DNA from: Microbacterium amylolyticum
GTDB taxonomy: Bacteria; Actinomycetota; Actinomycetes; Actinomycetales; Microbacteriaceae
DNA length: 64,000 bases
Direction: 5' to 3'
Assembly: GCF_011046975.1 (NCBI RefSeq)
Contig: NZ_CP049253.1
Span: 2,170,001-2,234,000 of the forward strand
In this document: in pieces, positions 1 through 7,220 of the stretch
Layout: every line of letters begins with the position of its first letter
Numbering within the stretch: the stretch's first letter is position 1
The notes under the pieces: model-generated
The model's database searches: none
What the model was told of the DNA's origin: nothing
Seen by the model: only the letters and a program-made list of their open reading frames with translations
Made by a program: the position numbers and the translations under genes

Positions 1-250
1 CGGCATCCACACGGTCGAGGTGCAGCCGGGGCCGAACGCAATCGTTGACCTTCAGCGCGCGATGGCGGAGGCGAAGGCTTCGGACGAGTCCACCGTGATT
101 CACATCAACAGCGACCCGCTCATCTACGCTCCCGATGGTGCGGGATGGTGGGATGTGCCGGTGGCGGAGGAATCGTCTCTCGACCCCACGCGTACGGCAC
201 GTGCCGACTACCTCGAACAGCTGAAGGCAAAGCGGCCCCTCCTTGGTTGA
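1..250 (+). CDS. iolD: 3D-(3,5/4)-trihydroxycyclohexane-1,2-dione hydrolase, C-terminal end (partial)
   Basis: The window opens inside this gene; the frame runs from base 2 to a TGA at 248-250. IolD is a thiamine-diphosphate enzyme of myo-inositol catabolism that opens the trihydroxycyclohexane-dione ring. About 82 C-terminal residues are visible, including the segment DPLIYAPDGAGWWDVPVAE and the ending KRPLLG, both typical of IolD tails. The cofactor-binding domains lie outside the window. The stop overlaps a possible TTG start of the next gene, suggesting translational coupling. Only the tail can be judged, but the match to the family ending is strong. Confidence 0.8.
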   Translation, partial: GIHTVEVQPGPNAIVDLQRAMAEAKASDESTVIHINSDPLIYAPDGAGWWDVPVAEESSLDPTRTARADYLEQLKAKRPLLG

Positions 251-918
251 ACGCGTTGCGTCGACTGGCGCAGACGGATAGAGAAAATCTCCGACGCTTC
301 ACGCACGCGCTCAGTAAGCTGAGTCCGACGATCGGGAGGCGGAAGATGAGGCGAGCGGCTGAGGCCATCGAAGAGGGCGTGGCAATCGCCCTCGCTGCCG
401 CGCGCCTGCAGGTGAAAAACCGCATCCTGATTGACACGATCGCTCAGGACGACGATTTCGACCACAGCGCCTTCCTCCCCTACGCCAAAGACTCGCTTCT
501 TGCGCTCGCGTCAGAACAGGAGCGCGCTTCGGAAGCGGTGCGAACGCAGCGTGCCAAGGCATGGGGCAGGCATAGTGATCCGCACGGTACGCACGACTAC
601 CGCGATCGCGATGTCCGCAATCTTCGCAAGCGCGCTAAGCAGTATGCGGGCGTTGCGAAGAAGCTCCGCGGCCTCGCGGAGGACGAGGACACCCTGCAGA
701 ACCTCGTTGAGGCGGCACGTGATGCCGCGTGGCACGACGTCGAATCAACGCTTGAGCGCCGCCTGCAGATCGAGGCAATGCGCCCCGACGACGACCCTGA
801 CTACGACATCATGCGCGAAGCCCGCATGCAGGCGCTGCGCCTTGTCGACCTGCAGACCCTGGCGAGCGACACGAAGAAGCGGCAGCAGGCTCGCGAAGCG
901 CAGAGCGAAGCGGGCTGA
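247..918 (+). CDS. Conserved hypothetical helical protein
   Basis: A frame of about 223 codons whose first plausible start is the TTG at 247, overlapping the iolD stop; an in-frame ATG at 346 is an alternative. I do not recognise a function. The product is highly charged, rich in Arg, Glu and Ala, and looks entirely alpha-helical, with no signal peptide or membrane segment. Recognisable stretches are GVAIALAAARLQVKNRI, AWGRHSDPHGTHDYRDRD and a C-terminal MREARMQALRLVDLQ. Clear GC bias in third codon positions supports real coding. The segment between 247 and 346 is less convincing, so the start is uncertain. Confidence 0.6.
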   Translation: MNALRRLAQTDRENLRRFTHALSKLSPTIGRRKMRRAAEAIEEGVAIALAAARLQVKNRILIDTIAQDDDFDHSAFLPYAKDSLLALASEQERASEAVRTQRAKAWGRHSDPHGTHDYRDRDVRNLRKRAKQYAGVAKKLRGLAEDEDTLQNLVEAARDAAWHDVESTLERRLQIEAMRPDDDPDYDIMREARMQALRLVDLQTLASDTKKRQQAREAQSEAG

Positions 919-1039
919 CCGGGCGCTCCTGCGTTCACGGAATCCTCAGACACGCCCGGATTGGCGCGTCAACCCCGCGGATTTCGCGCTCGGCACGCGG
1001 ACGTTGTAAAGTAATTGAGTTGCCACGGCAACGACAAAT

Positions 1040-1112
1040 GCGCCCCTAGCTCAATGGATAGAGCATCTGACTACGGATCAGAAGGTTGGGGGTTCGAGTC
1101 CCTCGGGGCGCA
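1040..1112 (+). tRNA. tRNA-Arg (anticodon ACG)
   Basis: A full cloverleaf can be drawn. The acceptor stem GCGCCCC (1040-1046) pairs with GGGGCGC (1105-1111), with discriminator A at 1112 and no encoded CCA. The anticodon stem TCTGA/TCAGA holds the loop CTACGGA, giving anticodon ACG, and GGTTCGAGTCC forms the T arm. ACG with A34 converted to inosine would read CGU, CGC and CGA codons. A strong terminator follows 10 bp downstream. Confidence 0.95.
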
Positions 1113-1122
1113 CACGTCGCAC

Positions 1123-1152
1123 AAAGGCCCGGTTCTTCGGAACCGGGCCTTT
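1123..1152 (+). terminator. Rho-independent terminator after tRNA-Arg
   Basis: A perfect 13-bp stem, AAAGGCCCGGTTC (1123-1135) with GAACCGGGCCTTT (1140-1152), closes a TTCG tetraloop and is followed by TGTCGTTTT. It sits directly behind the tRNA, and the left end of the insertion sequence lies only a few bases further on. Confidence 0.9.
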
Positions 1153-1162
1153 GTCGTTTTCC

Positions 1163-1188
1163 GGGTTACCGGCCAAAAAGAGTGGATG
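1163..1188. repeat. Left terminal inverted repeat of the IS1249-like element
   Basis: 26 bp reading GGGTTACCGGCC then AAAAAGAGTGGATG. It pairs with 2367-2392 and differs at two positions only (7 and 17). Confidence 0.9.
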
Positions 1189-1199
1189 GGTCTGGCGTG

Positions 1200-2300
1200 T
1201 CACCCGCGTCCTGCCCATCCTGATCGGGACCAGAGCCCTTCACCCGCGTCGAGACCTGTGTCATAAAGGGCGGGGCCGATCGGCTCCTCGTCCGGTGCCG
1301 GCCCGGTGACGGGTTCGACGGGTTTCGCGAGGTCGAGAGCGTGTTCGAGTGGGAGCTCGTGCAGGGTGAGATACCACTCGACCGCGCGGCGGCGGTGTTT
1401 CTCGCTCATTCCCCGGTGTCGACGCAACAGGTCGCGGATCTGTGCGTTTAGTCCCTCGAGTGGGCTGGTGGTGCGCGGGTTGCCGTAGGCGATGTGAGTG
1501 AAGATGAGGTCCTTCCTCACGACCAGGCGGACCAGCAGCCAGGCCTTCCGGAGCCGGTCATGGGTAAATCCGAACTGGCCGTTGCGGAACAAGGTCCGTT
1601 CGGTGGTGAGGTGACCGAATGACTGCCACCATTGCTCCAGGAGCAGTTGCCACTCGATGGCGGAATCCGCGTCACGGACGGCGGAGAGGTCCATCACCAG
1701 GCGCCGTAGCGCGCGCCCGGCCGGGGTTCTGGGGTTGCGGGTGAGGTGACGGGTGATGTTCATCTGCAGGTGGAATAGGCAGCGTTGATGCTTTGTCTCG
1801 GGCCAGGCCTGTCGTAGTGCGGACGGGAGGCCGCTGCCGCCATCGGAGACGACGATGCCGGGCGCGGGGATCTGCTCGAACAGTGCTTTCCAGGCCGCGG
1901 TGTTCTCTCTTGCGCACCATTGCCAGGCGAGGACGTGTCCGGTGTCGGACAGGGCGATGAGCAGGCACCAGGTGCCGATGTGGATGCCATCGACGAGGAC
2001 CGCGTGATAGGTCGTCTCGACCGGGCCCAGCCGCGGGGAGATGTCCCAGCACCACGCGGTGCGGCGACGGAACGAGCGCCCGGTGGCCGTCCCGTCGATC
2101 TCGGCTTGGGTGAGTTTCCCGGTGAGCCAGCAGGCGAAGGCGCGGAGCTGTTCCCGGGCGGTCACATCGGGTCGGCGGCGCACGCTCGAGGATCCGCAGG
2201 ACGGGCAACGCCAGCGTTGGGTTCCGGAGCGGTGTTTCCCGTTCTTGACCAGCTTGCTGCCGCATACCAGACAGGTCGTCGAGTTCGTCGGAAGGTCCAC
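1200..2300 (-). CDS. IS1249-like transposase, IS256/Mutator class
   Basis: A 366-residue DDE transposase. The N-terminus carries a zinc-finger-like pair, CLVCG (10-14) and CPSCG (32-36), typical of IS1249-like enzymes. The likely catalytic acids are D104 (in VLVDGIHIG), D153 (in VVSDGGSGL) and E282 (in TTSPLEGLNAQI), in Mutator order and spacing. C187xxH-type residues (CLFHLQMN) follow the second Asp. Length and motifs look complete, so the enzyme is probably functional. The ATG lies 67 bp inside the right inverted repeat end region, as expected for the family. Confidence 0.9.
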   Translation of the reverse strand: MDLPTNSTTCLVCGSKLVKNGKHRSGTQRWRCPSCGSSSVRRRPDVTAREQLRAFACWLTGKLTQAEIDGTATGRSFRRRTAWCWDISPRLGPVETTYHAVLVDGIHIGTWCLLIALSDTGHVLAWQWCARENTAAWKALFEQIPAPGIVVSDGGSGLPSALRQAWPETKHQRCLFHLQMNITRHLTRNPRTPAGRALRRLVMDLSAVRDADSAIEWQLLLEQWWQSFGHLTTERTLFRNGQFGFTHDRLRKAWLLVRLVVRKDLIFTHIAYGNPRTTSPLEGLNAQIRDLLRRHRGMSEKHRRRAVEWYLTLHELPLEHALDLAKPVEPVTGPAPDEEPIGPALYDTGLDAGEGLWSRSGWAGRG

Positions 2301-2366
2301 GAGTAAGCCTCGCAGACCATGCCTGTTCTCGTTCTACCGCGCGATCACGCGGTTAGATCACGGAGT

Positions 2367-2392
2367 CATCCACTCCTTTTGGCCGATAACCC
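2367..2392. repeat. Right terminal inverted repeat of the IS1249-like element
   Basis: 26 bp whose reverse complement begins GGGTTATCGGCCAAAAGG. It mirrors the left end with two mismatches and is followed at 2393-2400 by the second copy of the target duplication CGTTTTCC. Confidence 0.9.
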
Positions 2393-2393
2393 C

Positions 2394-2639
2394 GTTTTCC
2401 GCCGAGGTGCGTCTCGGTGGGAAGATGTCGCCGCGGTCGTCGCCGAGGCGCTGCGTCCCATCGTCAGCGAACTGCGCGGATCGATCGACTATTTCCGCAC
2501 CAATGGGCGGGTCCTTCGGCCCGTCGTTTCTCAGCTCCGGCTCACCGGCGGGGGGTGCCCCTATGTTGTTCGTCAAGTCGAACTGACGCCTCGTGCGCAT
2601 CAGATCGTGGGCGATGCCGGAAAGCAACGGCGGTCGTAA
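2394..2639 (+). pseudogene. Relic of a PilM-like type IV pilus assembly gene
   Basis: The frame right of the IS element encodes about 45 residues resembling the C-terminal part of PilM, an actin-fold cytoplasmic ATPase that works with PilN in type IV pilus assembly. The key stretches are VVAEALRPIVSELRGSIDYF and the nucleotide-fold motif LRLTGGG. The 5' three quarters of the gene are missing, and after GGG the sequence loses similarity and runs to a stop. No start codon or ribosome site remains. The assignment is from motif memory and stays moderate, but a prepilin peptidase relic 2 kb away supports it. Confidence 0.55.
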
Positions 2640-2703
2640 TGCAGGCTTGGTGAACCCGGATGAGCGAATAGCCTCGGACGAATCGACGCGAAAGGTGTTC
2701 GGA

Positions 2704-3321
2704 ATGGTTAGAGCGTTTATGACGGATCCCTCACTGCTCGATTCGTTGAACGGCCAGCAATATTTGGTGGTGCGTCCGGCAGGCAAGGTCGCCTCGTTCT
2801 ACGAGACCGAGCAAGAATCGCTTCTGAGCGTGCTGCCTGGTTCGGTTTCGTTCCCGAACACGGGCCACGTCACGCTGCGCGGCTTTTATGAACCCGAGCG
2901 TGTTGACGCGTTGCGGGAGCTTCTCGTGCGCTGGGCCAGCGAGCAACCGGCTATTCGGTTGCAGGTCGAGGGTGTTGACGGGTTCCCTCCGCCGTTCCAG
3001 GTGCTGATCGCTCGTTTGCAGCGGACGCCATCGCTGATCGAGGCGTACGCCAGCCTCACGGCGGCGCTGGACGCCACGGACTTCTATCGCATTGGTGAGC
3101 TCACGCTTGATGAATGGGTCTTTCATCTGTCATTGGTTTACGCGAGCACCCTTTCCGAACCCGATTGGGAGAAGGCGCACGAGGTCAGCCGGCGTGAGTT
3201 GGATCCTGCCCCTGCGGAGGTCTGTGCCACTGTCGAGTTTGTTTGGTACGAGAACGGGATCGAGCGTTCGGAGCGACTTATGCTTGGCGGGGTAGCTGCC
3301 GAAGAGGCGACTGGGCGCTAA
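2704..3321 (+). CDS. 2H phosphoesterase superfamily protein (2'-5' RNA ligase-like)
   Basis: The 205-residue product has the two H-x-T/S motifs of 2H phosphoesterases: GHVTLRGF about 60 residues in and FHLSLVYA near residue 140. Family members hydrolyse or form 2',3'-cyclic or 2'-5' phosphodiesters in RNA or small nucleotides; the substrate here is unknown. The ATG at 2704 was chosen because AAAGG lies 9 nt upstream; a GTG at 2650 is possible. The stop at 3319-3321 overlaps the end of the IS110 transposase, so the original C-terminus may have been clipped by that insertion. It lies inside the decayed pilus island. Confidence 0.75.
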   Translation: MVRAFMTDPSLLDSLNGQQYLVVRPAGKVASFYETEQESLLSVLPGSVSFPNTGHVTLRGFYEPERVDALRELLVRWASEQPAIRLQVEGVDGFPPPFQVLIARLQRTPSLIEAYASLTAALDATDFYRIGELTLDEWVFHLSLVYASTLSEPDWEKAHEVSRRELDPAPAEVCATVEFVWYENGIERSERLMLGGVAAEEATGR

Positions 3322-4448
3322 GCGGCGCTTCGCCCTGCGGCAGGTTCGTAGAAGGTGCCGTCGCGGAGCATCGCGTTCTTCAGGATCTTGTTCCCGCGCC
3401 GCGACGAGTACTCGCCTCTGATCGAGGAGCCGGATCGTCGGGTGACGGGGGCGAGGCCGGCGTAGGCGGCGAGGTGTCCAGCAGTGGGGAAGTGTTTGCC
3501 TGCGACTTCGGTGAGGAGTCTGGCTGCGGTCCTGACGCCGACTCCGGGCATGCTCGTCAGGACGGGCTGAAGAGGGTGCGCATCCACCAGCCTCTCAACC
3601 TCCGCCGCGACCTCGTCCCGCTGCCGCCGCAGCGTCGCGACCTGCGCCGCGAGCCGCGGCAGAACCAGTGTGGCCGCGTTGGTGCCGGTCACGACGACGG
3701 TCTGCTGATCGAGCGCGACGACGATCTCGTGCGCCCAGTCGCGGGCCTTCCGGGGCGCGAGTTTCAGCATCCGGGTCGCAATGCGCTTCTCGCCCGCCGC
3801 GCGCAGTTCGGCCGGTGACGGCCACCTTTGCATCAGGTCAAGAATCGCGGGGTGATCCAGGCGTGGCCCGATCACGCGTTCCAGTGCGGGGTGGATCTGG
3901 GTGAGTAGTCCGCGGATGCGGTTGCCGACTTGCGTGATCTGCGCCGCGAGGTCATCGTCGAACCCGCAGAGCATCGACAGCTCCGCGACCTGCTCGTCCG
4001 TGACCTGTATCGAGCGCAGCGTGTGCGGCATCGTCCGGGCGGTCTCCGCGATGATCGCGGCATCCCTGGCGTCGGTCTTCGCCTCACCCGGGTGCAGGTC
4101 CGCGATGATCGCGGCATCCCTGGCGTCGGTCTTCGCCTCACCCGGGTGCAGGTCCGCGATCCGCCGCATCGCCAACCCCGGCAGGTAGCCCACGACCGCT
4201 CCCGCGGCTTGCGCGACCGCGACGGGCAGTGCGCGGATCGTCGCGGGCTGGTCCACGATGAGCAGCACGATGCCGTGGTGTTGCAGCTCGCTCAGCACGG
4301 CGCGGAGGCGTTGCTCGTCGTTGGGCAGTGCCTTGTCGTAGAGCTTCTTGCCGGTGCGGTGGAGGGCGACTGCGTGGTGTTCGCCTTTGCCGACGTCGAG
4401 TCCGACGAACACGTCGACTTGGTCGTAGTTTTCGATCTGGTTGGCCAC
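3318..4448 (-). CDS. IS110-family transposase with internal duplication and C-terminal deletion
   Basis: 376 residues. The N-terminal RuvC-like domain shows D18 (in VGLDVGKGEHHAV), an acidic residue in LLIVDQPAT and the motif KTDARDA. The C-terminal transposase domain shows MPGVGVRTAARLLTEV, LAAYAGLAPVTRRSGSS and RRGNKILKNA. Two lesions stand out. An 18-residue block ending in the metal-binding Asp pair is duplicated in tandem (residues 99-116 and 117-134). About 45 residues normally found between GNKxLKNA and AMLRDGTFYEP are missing, yet the frame is kept. Both should disturb the active fold, so although open this is likely a dead transposase. Confidence 0.85.
   Translation of the reverse strand: MANQIENYDQVDVFVGLDVGKGEHHAVALHRTGKKLYDKALPNDEQRLRAVLSELQHHGIVLLIVDQPATIRALPVAVAQAAGAVVGYLPGLAMRRIADLHPGEAKTDARDAAIIADLHPGEAKTDARDAAIIAETARTMPHTLRSIQVTDEQVAELSMLCGFDDDLAAQITQVGNRIRGLLTQIHPALERVIGPRLDHPAILDLMQRWPSPAELRAAGEKRIATRMLKLAPRKARDWAHEIVVALDQQTVVVTGTNAATLVLPRLAAQVATLRRQRDEVAAEVERLVDAHPLQPVLTSMPGVGVRTAARLLTEVAGKHFPTAGHLAAYAGLAPVTRRSGSSIRGEYSSRRGNKILKNAMLRDGTFYEPAAGRSAA
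4045..4152. repeat. 54-bp perfect tandem duplication inside the IS110 transposase
   Basis: Bases 4045-4098 and 4099-4152 are identical, and the first 8 bases of the unit recur at 4153-4160. The period of 54 bp adds exactly 18 codons and duplicates the KTDARDA motif. Perfect identity suggests a recent replication-slippage or recombination event. Confidence 0.95.
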
Positions 4449-4680
4449 CGCTCCTCCGCTCGCTCGGGTTGGCAGCTGCGGCGGTGCGTCTCGGCATCCA
4501 CGTTACGAACGACCTCGAGCGTGCTCGGGCCTGGCCCCTATCAGCGATCACCCACCGCCAACCAGGCTCGGTGACAACACCCCCCCCGGATCATCGAGGA
4601 CAGGGGGGACCAATCATGCCGAGCCCGGCAGGCTGCCACCGCCCAGCATGCTCGCCGAGCGGCTACGAAGAAAGTAACGG
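4449..4680 (-). other. Non-coding segment upstream of the IS110 transposase; candidate bridge RNA region
   Basis: About 230 bp without a credible coding frame. In the IS110 group the bridge RNA is transcribed from the non-coding end next to the transposase start, which is the position of this stretch. A stem-loop at 4582-4608 pairs CCCCCC with GGGGGG around a 15-nt loop, resembling the internal-loop hairpins of bridge RNAs. No promoter or target/donor guide match could be verified by eye, so the RNA is a proposal based on position and one hairpin. Confidence 0.3.
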
Positions 4681-4685
4681 GGGGG

Positions 4686-4943
4686 ATGGGCGGCGGCGAT
4701 ATCAAGCTCGCGGCGCTGCTGGGGCTCTTGCTCGGCTGGATCGGATGGGGCGCGGTGATCGTCGGCGCCTTCGCCGGATTCCTCGTGGGATCGCTGGTCG
4801 GGATCACGGTCATCGTCGCCCGCGGCGGCAGCCGGAAAACGGCCTTCCCGTTCGGCCCGTCCATGGTCGTGGGGGCCGCAATCGGCGCTGTTGCCGGGCC
4901 AGCGATCGCTGCCGGGCACCTGGGACTTCTCGGGCTGATCTGA
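4686..4943 (+). pseudogene. Prepilin peptidase (A24 family) C-terminal relic
   Basis: The open frame starts exactly at the active-site motif GMGGGDIKL of prepilin peptidases (PilD/GspO, family A24), whose Asp is one of two catalytic aspartates. Hydrophobic segments follow, including LLGLLLGWIGWGAVIVG, then AFPFGPSMVVGA, a typical PilD ending. The N-terminal half, with the methyltransferase domain and the first catalytic Asp, is missing and replaced by IS110 sequence. With one Asp gone it cannot be active. With the pilM relic it indicates a former type IV pilus locus. Confidence 0.75.
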
Positions 4944-4968
4944 CAGGACGCGCCCGTAGGATGCTTCG

Positions 4969-5916
4969 GTGAAGACGAAGATCATCCTCGATGTGGATAC
5001 CGGCGTTGACGACGCCATGGCCGTTCTGACAGCAGCGTTGTCGCCCGAAACGGACCTGCTCGCGTGCACGACAACGTGGGGAAACATCGACGTTGATCAG
5101 GCGGCGCGCAACACCGCCGCCGTTTTGCAGCTCGCCGGACGCTCCGATGTTCCGGTCTCGCGCGGCGCCGCCGGGCCTCGCGACGGTAGCCCCGCCTGGT
5201 ACTCCCACAACGTGCATGGCGTCGACGGCCAGGGCGGCCAGGCCGATACCTCGTTCGTTCCGGAGCTGTCCGGAGAGACCGCGGTCGAGACGATTCTGCG
5301 CCTGACGCGCGAGCACCCGGGCGAGATCGAGCTCGTCGCGGTTGGGCCGTTCACGAACATCGCGGCGGCGCTCGACGCCGACCCCACGCTGCCCGAGCGC
5401 GTGCGCGGCGTCACCGTGATGGGCGGCGCATTCCTCGCGCCCGGTAACGTCACGCCCGTCGCTGAGGCGAACGTCATCCACGACCCCGAGGCGGCGCAGG
5501 TCATGGTGGACGCCGATTGGCGTGTGACCTTCGTCGGCCTCGATGTGACGATGACCGACATGATCACCGAGGTACAGCGCGAGCGCCTTGCCGCGGGCGG
5601 AGAAATCGGCCAGTACGTCGCGCGGATTCTCGACTTCTACTTCGACTTCTACCGTGAGGTCACGGGGGAGCGGTGCGCCGGAAACCACGACGCGCTTGCC
5701 GTTGCCGTTGCCACCGGCCTTGTCGTTCCGACCCTCGCACCGACGGTGCGCATGGAAATCGATGACACGCACGGGCCAGGGCGCGGACAGACGATCGCGG
5801 ATCTGCGCCCGATGACGAACGGCTGGAAGGTGCTGAACGGCGCCCGTCACTGTGCGGTTCTCGAGATCGAGCCCGGCTTCACCGACCGCATGATCGATCT
5901 GCTCGCGCGTTCTTAG
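4969..5916 (+). CDS. Inosine/uridine-preferring nucleoside hydrolase
   Basis: A 315-residue member of the IunH family, which cleaves the N-glycosidic bond of ribonucleosides in the cytosol for salvage. The N-terminal DVDTGVDDAMA is the calcium-binding signature, GPFTNIAAAL and VMGGAF are conserved core motifs, and CAGNHDALAVAVA near residue 240 supplies the C-terminal His and Asp. The length is normal. The start is the GTG at 4969, since no ATG is near the conserved N-terminus. It is an intact gene beside a decayed region. An 18-bp palindrome follows 13 bp after the stop. Confidence 0.92.
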   Translation: MKTKIILDVDTGVDDAMAVLTAALSPETDLLACTTTWGNIDVDQAARNTAAVLQLAGRSDVPVSRGAAGPRDGSPAWYSHNVHGVDGQGGQADTSFVPELSGETAVETILRLTREHPGEIELVAVGPFTNIAAALDADPTLPERVRGVTVMGGAFLAPGNVTPVAEANVIHDPEAAQVMVDADWRVTFVGLDVTMTDMITEVQRERLAAGGEIGQYVARILDFYFDFYREVTGERCAGNHDALAVAVATGLVVPTLAPTVRMEIDDTHGPGRGQTIADLRPMTNGWKVLNGARHCAVLEIEPGFTDRMIDLLARS

Positions 5917-5927
5917 TCATCTGTTCT

Positions 5928-7079
5928 TTGTCCGGTGTACACCGGACGTCTGCTCCCACGCTCCGACGTTTTACGCAGTCCGCGGGCGTTTATCCCGCTC
6001 TTGGGGCGTTCGCGGCCGCGACGGTGCACGACTTTTTCAACATCATCGCCGTCGCGATTCTGCTCCCCATCGAGATGATGTTCCACATTCTCGATCGCAG
6101 CGCCGGGGCGCTCGCGAGCGTCACCTCGGGTGATGGTGGCATCATCGCCGCGATCTTCGGCGGGATGGGGGCCGTTGTCAGCACGATCACCGAACCGATC
6201 TACGACCTCGTGAAGTGGGTGCTGGGGCTTTTCGGGATGCACCACGTCGCCGAGGGGCTGCTGATGATCGCGATCGGAATCGCCCTGATCCTGCTGGTGA
6301 TCAACAAGATCGGCGGTCTGCTCAAGGTACTCATGGTGGGCAAGGCGAAGGACGTGCTGCACACGGCGATCGGTCGCGGACCACTGACCGGAATCGCCTC
6401 CGGTGCCGTGATGACCGTGATGGTGCAGTCATCGTCGACGACCACGGCGCTCGCCGTTCCGCTCGCGGGATCCGGGGCCTTTTCGCTGAAGCAGATCTCT
6501 CCCTTCACGGTGGGCGCGAACATCGGCACAACGGTCACCGCCCTCATCTCGGCGTTTGCCTTCACGGGCGTTGACGCGCAGATGGCCATGCACGCCTCGT
6601 ATGTGCACCTGTTCTTCAACCTTCTTGCCGCCGCCCTCATCCGCGCTGACTATGAGGGCACGGACGACATGGCTGAGCTCAGCGGATGGGTGGCCGGTGA
6701 CGCCAACGCGCTGGCGTGCATGGGAATCGGAAATTACTTCGAAGCGGATGCTGATGAGCGCGACCTCATCACAAACGTGGCGATCGACGGTGAGCTTCCC
6801 ACGCTCGAGGCGGCGACATCGGGCGCGTATCCGCTGACGCGGCCGCTCTTCATCGCCGTGTCGACGACGGCGATCGACAACAATCCGGATGTGGCGGAGT
6901 TCGTCGATTACTACGTCGAATACGTCCCGAGTGTGCTTCCTTACGCCGGCTTCTACGGTCTTTCGGACGAGGCGTTAGAAGGCGCGCGGCACCGTTGGGA
7001 CGCGCGCGCAACGGGCGCGATTTTCGACGGCGAGGAGTTCCCCGAGGGGGCGATCGAGGACGCGCTCGCGAGCTCGTAA
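5928..7079 (+). pseudogene. Chimera: truncated Na/Pi cotransporter fused in frame to PstS C-terminus
   Basis: One open frame of 383 codons joins two unrelated phosphate-uptake proteins. Residues from about 25 to 225 match a Na+/phosphate symporter: AFAAATVHDFFNIIAV closes the first repeat, and VMVQSSSTTTALAVPL with FTVGANIGTTVTAL forms the second. From about residue 230 the sequence is the C-terminal lobe of a periplasmic phosphate-binding protein (GVAGD-like VAGDANAL, YPLTRPLFIAVSTTAI, then HRWDARATGAIFDG). The first QSSS repeat, the PstS signal peptide and its N-lobe are absent. The only start is a TTG at 5928 inside the palindrome. It is probably a deletion fusion without function. Confidence 0.7.
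5930..5947. promoter_or_regulatory. Perfect 18-bp palindrome, candidate operator or terminator core
   Basis: GTCCGGTGTACACCGGAC is perfectly self-complementary. With no loop and no T-run it resembles a dimeric regulator site more than a terminator. It lies between the nucleoside hydrolase stop and the chimeric phosphate-transport frame, near an apparent deletion endpoint. Confidence 0.45.
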
Positions 7080-7124
7080 TGTGAACCCGTGATTGTTACG
7101 CCAACAGGAATTCCGGTTTGCAGG

Positions 7125-7143
7125 TGAGGTAAGGCTTACTATA
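7125..7143 (+). promoter_or_regulatory. DtxR/IdeR-like iron box
   Basis: TGAGGTAAGGCTTACTATA agrees with the DtxR consensus TTAGGTTAGCCTAACCTAA at about 13 of 19 positions and has dyad symmetry. It lies 78 bp before the start of the ferric iron-binding lipoprotein, as expected for iron-dependent repression. Confidence 0.6.
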
Positions 7144-7220
7144 GCTTCGTGGTGACGCGTTGCCCGCAGCAGATCTCGGAGGCGGCGCGTTCCTCTGCCC
7201 ACACCATTCTGGGAGTACAC

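Larger units (their letters stand above)
1163..2392 (-). mobile_element. IS256-type insertion sequence (IS1249-like), structurally intact
   Basis: A 1230-bp element bounded by 26-bp imperfect inverted repeats (24 of 26 match; they begin GGGTTAYCGGCCAAAA). It is flanked by a perfect 8-bp direct repeat, CGTTTTCC, at 1155-1162 and 2393-2400. An 8-bp duplication fits the IS256/Mutator class. It carries one transposase gene on the minus strand. Preserved termini and duplication indicate a single, fairly recent insertion. Removing it restores a junction between the tRNA-Arg terminator and a pilM-like fragment, so that junction is older than the insertion. Confidence 0.92.
3318..4680 (-). mobile_element. 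IS110-type insertion sequence, approximate limits, probably inactive
   Basis: One IS110-type transposase gene plus about 230 bp of upstream non-coding sequence. IS110 elements lack classical terminal inverted repeats and usually make no target duplication, so the ends cannot be fixed by eye. The left limit is set at the transposase stop, which abuts the phosphoesterase stop. The right limit is where prepilin peptidase coding resumes (about 4680). The element splits the pilus relics. Confidence 0.7.

Noticed and set aside
4045..4160. CRISPR-like or regulatory direct repeat
   Set aside because: It is a coding tandem duplication within the transposase frame with no spacer.
5928..7079. Genuine two-domain phosphate transporter
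   Set aside because: The symporter lacks its first QSSS repeat and the binding domain lacks its N-lobe and signal, and the only start codon lies in a palindrome. A deletion fusion is more likely, although expression has not been excluded.
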